A stretch of 7,515 nt of DNA from Treponema sp. (GTDB lineage: Bacteria; Spirochaetota; Spirochaetia; Treponematales; Breznakiellaceae): NCBI GenBank assembly GCA_031283905.1, contig JAITAW010000196.1, positions 1 through 7,515 on the forward strand, in the 5' to 3' direction. The notes under the pieces were generated by a model that was not told where the DNA came from, made no database searches, and saw only the letters and a program-made list of their open reading frames with translations. Of this stretch, positions 1 through 5,362 are shown one piece after another (positions within the stretch are counted from its first letter, which is position 1; each line of letters starts with the position of its first letter). A program made the position numbers and the translations under genes.

Positions 1-483
1 GGGAAAGCTCATCTGGACAATGGCGCGTCCAGTAAGCGCCTGATTAAACACATTCGAACCAAGCCCGCCGAAGAATTCTTTTACAACAACAATGGCGAAG
101 ATAGCGCCTAGCGCCGTCATCCACGGCGGGGTAGCGGGCGGCAGTACCAGCGCGAGCAACAGTCCGGTAACCGCGGCCGACAGGTCTTTCACCCTGGATT
201 CCTGTTTAATGATGAGCCTGAATACCGCTTCCGCGAGCATTGCCGAAACGACCGAAACCGCGATGTTGAGCAGCGCCGGAAGCCCGAAGATGGCGCAGCC
301 GAAAACCGCCGCGGGAGCGAGCGCGATGATCACGTTCCGCATAAGCGTTGCGACGCTTGCCGGCGTTGCGATATGGGGGCTTGGCGAAAGCTGCAAGAGC
401 TTTTTGCCGCCTGCAACATCGGGTTTAGTTTGAACCGCGCTTCCCTGCGCCGTTTTCTGTTCTTTAGTATCTATTTCTGCCAT
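1..483 (-). CDS. rnfD: RnfD, membrane subunit of the Rnf electron transport complex (partial, 3' end outside window)
   Basis: This is the first 161 codons of an open frame that runs off the window edge at position 1. RnfD is an integral membrane flavoprotein subunit of the Rnf complex, which couples electron flow between ferredoxin and NAD to Na+ or H+ transport. After a polar N-terminus rich in K, Q and T (about residues 1-30) comes LLQLSPSPHI, typical of the family's start. Hydrophobic segments follow at about 48-66, 68-91, 103-118 and 123-136. The motif GSNVFNQALTGRAIV (142-156) resembles the conserved RnfD/NqrB loop NxFNPAxxGR, here with Q for P. The covalent-flavin threonine motif would lie beyond the window. 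The ATG at 483 is the only plausible start, because an in-frame TGA lies six codons upstream; its Shine-Dalgarno sequence is weak. It follows rnfC by 48 nt, which fits the common rnfCD order. Confidence 0.9.
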   Translation of the reverse strand, partial: MAEIDTKEQKTAQGSAVQTKPDVAGGKKLLQLSPSPHIATPASVATLMRNVIIALAPAAVFGCAIFGLPALLNIAVSVVSAMLAEAVFRLIIKQESRVKDLSAAVTGLLLALVLPPATPPWMTALGAIFAIVVVKEFFGGLGSNVFNQALTGRAIVQMSFP

Positions 484-531
484 ATATTTTTCTGTTACTC
501 ACTTTTTCGCCGGCTCCTTTCGAGCCGCGCT

Positions 532-1887
532 CTACTGAGCCGCGCGCTCAGTTTGCCGCTGTGACCTCAAGAGTTGCTTGCCGACTTTGAACCGCTGCAC
601 CAGTTTGATACGCGCAGGGCAGTTATACATACAGCCGCCGCACTCAACGCAGTCCATAAGCCCGGCGCGCACCGCTTCATCCAGATCGCCGGTGTTCAAG
701 GCTATGTTCATTAAGACCGGCGAAAGCCCGCACGAACAGGCGCGTATACACCGGCTGCACCGGATACAGGAGCCTTCGGCATAGGCTGAGGTCTCTTCCC
801 GCGTCATCAGGATAACGCCGGACGTGTTCTTTTGAACGGGAATATCAAGCGTAGGTACGGACGTACCCATCATGGGACCTCCGAACAGTATTTTATGCAG
901 TGTTTCGTAATCGACATCCATAAAACACTGAGGTAAATCGGACAACATGACGCCGATGGGCGCCCTGATGTTTTTCGGCGTCTTGCAGGCGAGGCCGCTC
1001 ACGGTCAAATCCCTGTCCACAAGCGGTTTTCCAAGGTCAAAGGCTTCGGCAATGGCAATGAGGGTGCCGACATTGTTCACAACGCAGCCCGCGTCCATCG
1101 GAAGCCCGCCCGAAGGAACCTCCCTGCCCGTAAGCGCGGAGATAAGCAGTTTTTCGCTCCCCTGCGGATACCGTGTGCGGCACAGGCCGATGGAAATCTT
1201 TCCCTCCAGACCCGCGCTTCGAATTTCCTGTTCAAGTACGGGAACAAGGCTCGCCTTGTTGTCTTCCATGCCGATAATCGCGTTCTGAACGCCGGTGATA
1301 TGCATCACAACGGCAATGCCCCTTATAAGTTGCTTGGGCTTTTCGCTCATCAACGCCTCGTCTATGGTGAGGTACGGCTCGCATTCCGCGCCGTTGGCGA
1401 TGATGGCGTCAATATGTTTGCCCGGAGGCGGGGAAAGTTTCACATGGGTTGGGAAGCCGGCGCCTCCCATGCCCACTATGCCGGCCTCGCGGACGCGGGC
1501 TATCGCCTCGTCTTTCGAGCAGGCGAATGCGTCAAGCGGCGGCATAAACGCGGTATCGGTCAAAGCGCGGTCCGCATCCGCGTCAATATATACGCATACG
1601 CCGTCTCCATTGTTGGACTGAAGATGCATCTCTATTTTCCGCACAATGCCGGCGACCGAGGCGTGTACCGGCGCTCCAAGGCTCCCCGGCTTCTCGGCAT
1701 CGGCGATTTTTTGCCCTCGTTTGACCCTGTCGCCTACGGCGACTAACGCCTGATTCGGCGCTCCGAAATGCTGATTTACAGGAATAACAATCTGTTTCGG
1801 CACGGGAATCGTCTCAATAGGTTTTCCCTCGGTGGCCGTCTTCCGGGTGGGAAGGCGAAGCCCCCGTTTGAATGTTTTTATGGACAT
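532..1887 (-). CDS. rnfC: RnfC, peripheral NADH/FMN and iron-sulfur subunit of the Rnf complex
   Basis: The product is 451 residues and exchanges electrons with NADH for the ferredoxin:NAD oxidoreductase. The N-terminal region has the RnfC barrel-sandwich type sequence (KRGLRLP; GAPVHASVAGIV at 71-82). The central part carries the glycine-rich nucleotide/FMN motifs GMGGAGFPTHVK (139-150) and NGAECEPYLTID (165-176). The C-terminus carries two [4Fe-4S] ferredoxin motifs: C374, C377, C380, C384 and C413, C416, C419, C423. In the first, the residue after the fourth cysteine is Ser followed by another Cys (386), where Pro is usual. The frame is open upstream to an ATG at 1980, but those 31 extra residues do not look like RnfC and the corresponding DNA holds the promoter, so the ATG at 1887 is chosen. 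There is no purine-rich Shine-Dalgarno sequence before it. The stop is TAG, and rnfD follows after 48 nt. Confidence 0.95.
   Translation of the reverse strand: MSIKTFKRGLRLPTRKTATEGKPIETIPVPKQIVIPVNQHFGAPNQALVAVGDRVKRGQKIADAEKPGSLGAPVHASVAGIVRKIEMHLQSNNGDGVCVYIDADADRALTDTAFMPPLDAFACSKDEAIARVREAGIVGMGGAGFPTHVKLSPPPGKHIDAIIANGAECEPYLTIDEALMSEKPKQLIRGIAVVMHITGVQNAIIGMEDNKASLVPVLEQEIRSAGLEGKISIGLCRTRYPQGSEKLLISALTGREVPSGGLPMDAGCVVNNVGTLIAIAEAFDLGKPLVDRDLTVSGLACKTPKNIRAPIGVMLSDLPQCFMDVDYETLHKILFGGPMMGTSVPTLDIPVQKNTSGVILMTREETSAYAEGSCIRCSRCIRACSCGLSPVLMNIALNTGDLDEAVRAGLMDCVECGGCMYNCPARIKLVQRFKVGKQLLRSQRQTERAAQ
534..552 (-). repeat. Inverted repeat at the 3' end of rnfC
   Basis: A perfect 7-bp stem (ACTGAGC / GCTCAGT) with a 5-nt loop overlaps the last codons and stop of rnfC. 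A second small hairpin (stem GGCTC/GAGCC at 512-526) follows in the rnfC-rnfD gap and holds a purine-rich AAAGGAG in and next to its loop. No T-run follows, so this is not a standard terminator. It could affect rnfD translation or mRNA processing. Confidence 0.4.
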
Positions 1888-1893
1888 ACAAAT

Positions 1894-1922
1894 ATAATAG
1901 AAAGAAATACGAAAACCGTCAA
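1894..1922 (-). promoter_or_regulatory. Sigma70-type promoter of the rnf operon, predicted leaderless
   Basis: Reading the minus strand, a -35 box TTGACG (1922-1917) is followed by a 17-nt spacer and a -10 box TATTAT (1899-1894). Each box matches the consensus at five of six positions and the spacer is optimal. Six nucleotides separate the -10 box from the rnfC ATG, so the usual +1 position falls on the A at 1887. Position and strength are seen in the sequence; use in the cell is inferred. Confidence 0.75.
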
Positions 1923-2169
1923 GTAAGCGGGGGCGTTGCAAAACGGCGGATTTTGAAGCGGCGCTCCGGCTTTGCGTCAAAACTTTTAAAGTGCTGCGGA
2001 TATGAGTATGCTATCGACAGCGGGAGTGAGTATGAAATTCCACCCGGCAATAACGACAGGCGGTCGAGGAACTTTTTTAGCGGGGAAAAGGTGAGAAACA
2101 TCGAAGTTACGCCGGAATTCGCGCAGAGACTATGTTGAATCTTGATAGAGGCAAGTCTGATTAATTACC

Positions 2170-2239
2170 GTAAAACGGTTTTGAGAGTGTTTTAGCGCAC
2201 AAAACACTCCCGTATCCGGCCGCGTTTACGCCGTTTTAC
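2170..2239. repeat. Nested inverted repeat (two stems)
   Basis: The outer arms GTAAAACGG (2170-2178) and CCGTTTTAC (2231-2239) are perfect 9-base complements. Inside them, GAGTGTTTT (2185-2193) and AAAACACTC (2201-2209) form a second perfect 9-bp stem with a 7-nt loop. Either strand could fold this way. There is no clear T-run on either side, so it is described as a structured element rather than a terminator. Confidence 0.55.
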
Positions 2240-2524
2240 AGGCCTTTTGCCCTCTCTTTCGGCTTCATATACCCTGTAGATGCCTATGCGCGGACTTTCA
2301 TATACTCGTCATCCATACCGGCAAAATCCCGCGCCAAACGGGAAGCGCGGGATTAACCGCATACTCGGCGCAGGCCTTTTTTGTAGTGTAATCGATGTCT
2401 TCGAGCATCACGCGGTGTATGTCGAAAGCAAGGCCTTTTCTTTCCCGATTTTATCGGTCATTGCCCCGGCTAACCGGTCGAGTTGTTCCGCCGCCGCGCG
2501 AGCCGCATGAAAACATTCGATTTC
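2192..2524 (-). pseudogene. Possible decayed reading frame, family unknown
   Basis: Three open stretches of 36-38 codons lie end to end on the minus strand: 2524-2408, 2408-2298 and 2308-2192. The first and third share one frame and the middle one is in another, as expected if two compensating frameshifts had broken one gene. The first reads like a helical Ala/Glu/Lys segment (for example EQLDRLAGAMTDKIGKEKAL). The middle starts MLEDIDYTTKK at a TGATG stop-start overlap. The third ends in a very basic tail (KRPVKRRKRGR). I do not recognise a family, and stretches of this length occur by chance at this GC content, so the call is weak. Confidence 0.2.
2325..2354 (-). terminator. GC-rich hairpin, candidate weak terminator
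   Basis: A perfect 10-bp stem (AATCCCGCGC / GCGCGGGATT) closes a 10-nt loop. On the minus strand the stem is followed directly by two more T, giving TTTT overlapping the stem base. That is a short T-run, so termination would be weak. It lies about 280 nt past the dehydrogenase stop codon. Confidence 0.35.
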
Positions 2525-2555
2525 TTATTCAATATCGTCTATGGGACGCTTTTCA

Positions 2556-2600
2556 AGAGAGAGGCTTTTCCGTTTGAGAAAGAAAAGCCGTCCTCTCTCT
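2556..2600 (-). terminator. Large hairpin just downstream of the sugar operon
   Basis: This begins 35 nt after the last stop codon of the sugar operon. A perfect 8-bp stem (GGCTTTTC 2563-2570 with GAAAAGCC 2582-2589) is extended by a 7-bp AGAGAGA/TCTCTCT stem (2556-2562 with 2594-2600) after a 4-nt bulge. No T-run follows on the minus strand, so it may protect the transcript 3' end or act with Rho rather than work as an intrinsic terminator. Confidence 0.4.
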
Positions 2601-2635
2601 ATGCCCCCGTTTTACACCCTTGCCATGCAGTGTGA

Positions 2636-3907
2636 TCATGACATCGCTCCATAGGCTTTGAGAAGCAGAGCCTCCGCTTCCGCGTTCCACAAACCCTGAT
2701 GAGCTTGGCAGCTTGCGTGGAGTTGCGCAAACAGACCTTCACTTTGACCGAGTTTTTCAAAATCCGCTAAGGCGGTCAAAGGCAGGTTAAGGTGGGTATA
2801 GGTGAGAATCTTACCGGCCTTGAGTTCCGGCAGACGCGCAACCGCTCCGGCAACCGCGTCAAGTCCGCAGATATGCGTTACCATAACGGCGGGACGGAGT
2901 TTCTTTTCAGCGGATAAGGACAGCGCTTCCTTGAGGTCTTCGGTATTGCCGCCGGTGCTTCCTAAAATGTGCGTACCGGTGTAATGGCAATTGTACAGGT
3001 TTATCATTGCCGAAAAGTCCTTGTCCTGAGGTCCGGCAAAAAAGTTAAGGCAACCGTCAAACGCCAACAGCTTGTCGCCCAACTCGGCAAGATCTCGTAT
3101 GGGCGCATAGACAAACACATCGTCATAGCCTCGCCCGCCTGTTAAGTCCATAAGAAAGGCGTACTGGTCGGCATGGATGCGAGGGTTTACATAGCGCAAT
3201 TCGACGCCCTGTTTTTTCGCCAGTTCCGGACTGATAAGCTGTTCAGCCCGGTGCAACCTTCCTTCGTCCACATCGGTAACGATGATTTTCGCCGGGCGGC
3301 TGCCGCCGTACAGGGGGTACTCAACCGCGCCCAGTCCCATAGGACCCGCGCCGCCGAGGATCAGCACATTGCCTCCCGGCTTGATGTCCATAGCGTGGTT
3401 GTAATTTTGTTTATTGGTGTGGTACATCGTATGGTAGCCGCCGATGATGCAGCTGACCGGTTCGGCAAGCGATGCGTAAAAATAGGCGTCCCCGTCGTAG
3501 TGAAGCAGACAGCCCAGTTCCATAACCTCATGCGGCAGGATGCAGTAGGTGGCGTCGCCGCCGAAAAACTCGTAGGAATAGCCGGGGGAGGCGAGGCTGC
3601 CCTTGTAGTTCAGCGCCGGCTGTTGGGCGAATTTTTCGCCGGCTTTGAATTCGCGCCGCCATTGAGCGCCGACTTTGACAATATCGCCGGCAAACTCATG
3701 CCCAATGATGATGGGATTGGTATCCACGTTTTGAGGGCAGCGTTTGTGGTTCTTCCCCTGCTTCAACAGTTTGTAGGTGGACATGCAGATACTGTCGCTC
3801 ACCACCTTGACGAGAATCTCATCGTCCTTTATGTCCGGAAGCTCAAATTCTTCCAGTCTCAGATCATCGGCGCCATAAAGCCGCACCGCTTTTGTTTTCT
3901 GTCCCAT
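2636..3907 (-). CDS. Zinc-dependent medium-chain dehydrogenase, L-sorbose-1-phosphate reductase (SorE) type
   Basis: The 423-residue product is a cytoplasmic zinc alcohol dehydrogenase. An N-terminal GroES-like domain carries the catalytic zinc ligands C41 (in SDSICMSTYK) and H70-E71 (GHEF), with E149 (AEPVSC) a likely fourth. A Rossmann fold follows, with GGAGPMGLGAV at 185-195 and an acidic D212 after the second strand that suggests NAD(H). The Cys4 structural zinc lobe of classical enzymes is absent. From memory of the family, RLEEFELPDIKDDEIL, VVSDSICMSTYK, DGCLNFFAGPQDK and GSTGGNTEDLKEA closely match Klebsiella SorE, which reduces L-sorbose 1-phosphate to D-glucitol 6-phosphate. The true substrate here is inferred and could be another ketose/hexitol phosphate pair. 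The ATG at 3907 has a good AAGGAG five nt upstream. It is the last gene of the operon, 52 nt after the kinase gene. Confidence 0.85.
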   Translation of the reverse strand: MGQKTKAVRLYGADDLRLEEFELPDIKDDEILVKVVSDSICMSTYKLLKQGKNHKRCPQNVDTNPIIIGHEFAGDIVKVGAQWRREFKAGEKFAQQPALNYKGSLASPGYSYEFFGGDATYCILPHEVMELGCLLHYDGDAYFYASLAEPVSCIIGGYHTMYHTNKQNYNHAMDIKPGGNVLILGGAGPMGLGAVEYPLYGGSRPAKIIVTDVDEGRLHRAEQLISPELAKKQGVELRYVNPRIHADQYAFLMDLTGGRGYDDVFVYAPIRDLAELGDKLLAFDGCLNFFAGPQDKDFSAMINLYNCHYTGTHILGSTGGNTEDLKEALSLSAEKKLRPAVMVTHICGLDAVAGAVARLPELKAGKILTYTHLNLPLTALADFEKLGQSEGLFAQLHASCQAHQGLWNAEAEALLLKAYGAMS

Positions 3908-3926
3908 ATAATCTCCTTGTATGTGT

Positions 3927-3958
3927 GGACACTATGTGTCCTTAAGACCCTGTGGGTC
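3927..3958 (-). repeat. Tandem hairpins in the kinase-dehydrogenase gap
   Basis: Two short perfect hairpins sit side by side: GGACAC-TAT-GTGTCC (3927-3941, 6-bp stem) and GACCC-TGT-GGGTC (3946-3958, 5-bp stem). They are linked by a direct repeat GTCCTTAAG (3938-3946 and 3956-3964) with an 18-nt period. The second repeat copy runs over the kinase stop codon. There is no T-run. This is the only gap of any size between complete genes of the operon, so it may serve as a processing or mRNA-stability element. Confidence 0.5.
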
Positions 3959-3959
3959 C

Positions 3960-4910
3960 TTAAGCGACTTTTTCTATCCGTGTTTTTTGTAAAAGCTCAT
4001 CTACGAGCGTACGATCAGGCGGGTTGGTTCCCGCCGTAGCGCAGGCTCCGGCCGAGGCCGCTATTGCCAGAGCAAAGCGATCTTCTTCAGGCAGGCCGTG
4101 TTCAAAGCCGTATACCAACGCGCCAATCATGCTGTCTCCAGCGCCGACTGTAGAGCGCAACTCTACCGGAATCGCCGCAGCCCGCCGGACGCCGTTTTTG
4201 CTCGCAAAGATCGCGCCTTCGCCGCCCAGAGAAAGAGCGACCAGCTTAACGCCTTTGTCAATCAAAGAGCGGCAAAGTTCCGCAAGCCGCGCCTCTGCCA
4301 TCCGCTCATCGTCCGGTATGCCGAAATATTGCAACAGTTCGAAGCGGTTTGGCTTGATGTAATCGGGGATCAAATCCGGTTCCAACTGGAGCGCCTGTTT
4401 AAGAGCTTCGCCGTCCGCGTCAAGAAACACCGCCGCGCCGGCGCGGCGCAACAGGGCGCAAAGGTGTTTGTAGGTGTCAGCGCCGAGTCCGGCGGGGAGG
4501 CTGCCTGAAAGTACAATGGCATTTCCCGGCGCGCCGTATCCCAAAAGCTTGTTTTCCATTTCGCGCCACTCTTCCGGTTTTATCGCCGGTCCCGGCTCGT
4601 TTAGTTCGGTCAACGCGCCCTCGTTGTCCACCACTTTCAAATTGGTCCTAGTAACTGCGGCGATGCGGACAAAATCGGCTTTGAGTCCCTTTTGGGTAAT
4701 GAGGGACAAAAATTCTTCCCCCGCGCCGCCGCCGGCGAAGCCAACGGCAAGGGATCCGCCCCCCAAGGCGCGGATCATGGCGGAAACATTGACCCCTTTT
4801 CCGCCGGCGTCCACTTGAACATCCCGCAAACGGTTAAGCGCCTTGGCCCGCATCACATCCACGCGGGCGGTCTTATCCAACGCGGGATTCAGCGTTACGG
4901 TGATTATCAT
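3960..4910 (-). CDS. fruK: 1-phosphofructokinase-family sugar phosphate kinase (PfkB superfamily)
   Basis: The 316-residue product belongs to the FruK/LacC branch of the ribokinase-like kinases, which phosphorylate fructose 1-phosphate (or tagatose phosphates) with ATP to give the 1,6-bisphosphate. Family marks are the start MIITVTLNPALD, the substrate-binding DAGGKGVNVS (34-43), the lid region TELNEPGP (101-108), VLSGSLPAG (133-141), and the PfkB signature STVGAGDSMIGAL (253-265) with catalytic base D259. Length is normal for FruK. The ATG overlaps the stop of the upstream EIIA gene by 4 nt (ATGA), with GGAG about nine nt upstream, so translation is probably coupled. Sequence alone does not separate fructose-1-phosphate kinase from tagatose-phosphate or other ketose-1-phosphate kinases. 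The neighbouring SorE-like enzyme makes a non-fructose substrate possible. Confidence 0.85.
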   Translation of the reverse strand: MIITVTLNPALDKTARVDVMRAKALNRLRDVQVDAGGKGVNVSAMIRALGGGSLAVGFAGGGAGEEFLSLITQKGLKADFVRIAAVTRTNLKVVDNEGALTELNEPGPAIKPEEWREMENKLLGYGAPGNAIVLSGSLPAGLGADTYKHLCALLRRAGAAVFLDADGEALKQALQLEPDLIPDYIKPNRFELLQYFGIPDDERMAEARLAELCRSLIDKGVKLVALSLGGEGAIFASKNGVRRAAAIPVELRSTVGAGDSMIGALVYGFEHGLPEEDRFALAIAASAGACATAGTNPPDRTLVDELLQKTRIEKVA

Positions 4911-5347
4911 GCCTTTTCTCCAATTAACATCCGGTACACATCCTCAACATCGGCGTTCTTGACGAGTTTTATCGTACCCTCCCCAGTTTCAAGATTGTCT
5001 ACGATATTTCCCATGATGTCCAGGTGTTCATCGCCTTTCGCGGCAATGCCGATCACCAGGTACACAGGCTTTCCGTGCCAATCTATGCCTTCGGGATAGG
5101 CCAGCGCCACAATGCCGGTTGTGATGATATCTTTTTTGTAGGCATCCGCCCCGTGGGGAATGGCGATAAAATTGCCAATTCCTGTACTAAAGGAATTGTC
5201 CCGTTCGATCATGCCTTCGATATAGTTTTCATTGGCATAACCTGAATCAACCAGCATACGTCCGCACCGGCGTATGACATCTTCGCGTTCCGCCGCGGGC
5301 TGGTTCAAAATAATGTTTTCTTTCTTAAGCATGGATATTTCCGCCAT
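4907..5347 (-). CDS. PTS EIIA component, mannitol/fructose type
   Basis: The 146-residue product is a single-domain cytoplasmic EIIA that takes phosphate from HPr and passes it to the EIIB of the cognate permease. The active-site histidine is H65 in GIGNFIAIPHG (56-66). The sequence around it (LKKENIILN, STGIGNFIAIPHG, LVIGIAAKGDEHLDIMGNI) is closest in my memory to mannitol-specific MtlF. The start at 5347 is supported by a strong AGGAG (5355-5359) seven nt upstream; that Shine-Dalgarno lies right beside the stop codon of the regulator gene, 15 nt away, so the genes are probably cotranscribed. No EIIB or EIIC is present in the window, so they probably lie upstream. In MtlR systems this EIIA also phosphorylates the regulator's EIIB-like cysteine, so it may act both in transport and as an inhibitory signal. 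Confidence 0.92.
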   Translation of the reverse strand: MAEISMLKKENIILNQPAAEREDVIRRCGRMLVDSGYANENYIEGMIERDNSFSTGIGNFIAIPHGADAYKKDIITTGIVALAYPEGIDWHGKPVYLVIGIAAKGDEHLDIMGNIVDNLETGEGTIKLVKNADVEDVYRMLIGEKA

Positions 5348-5362
5348 ATTAGCGCTCCTTCT

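Larger units (their letters stand above)
1923..2635. other. Intergenic region between the sugar operon and the rnf operon
   Basis: About 710 bases with no convincing intact gene. Several open frames of 60-88 codons exist on both strands, but they share no start context or recognisable family and contradict one another. The region contains a large hairpin just after the dehydrogenase gene (2556-2600), a GC-rich hairpin (2325-2354), a nested inverted repeat (2170-2239), a possible decayed reading frame on the minus strand (2192-2524), and the rnf promoter at its edge. I see nothing recognisable in 1930-2160. Confidence 0.6.

Noticed and set aside
92..433. Plus-strand frame of 113 codons rich in Ala, Ser and Thr.
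   Set aside because: It is the antisense shadow of rnfD, whose membrane segments and conserved loop are clear on the minus strand.
1888..1980. A 31-residue N-terminal extension of RnfC starting at the ATG at 1980.
   Set aside because: The extension does not resemble RnfC, and its DNA contains the -35 and -10 boxes directly before the ATG at 1887.
1872..2138. Plus-strand frame of 88 codons, and an opposing minus-strand frame at 1919-2101.
   Set aside because: Neither has a Shine-Dalgarno or a recognisable family, they overlap each other, and both run across the rnf promoter.
2376..2382. A run of six T after a GC-rich patch on the plus strand, considered as a terminator.
   Set aside because: No stem of useful length precedes it, and there is no plus-strand gene to terminate.
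2280..2577. Two overlapping plus-strand frames in the intergenic region.
   Set aside because: They have no family resemblance or initiation signal and are mutually exclusive in frame.
3173..4039. Long plus-strand open frame of 288 codons.
   Set aside because: It lies antisense to the well-supported dehydrogenase and the end of the kinase gene, has low-complexity Val/Ala/His-rich composition and matches no family I know.
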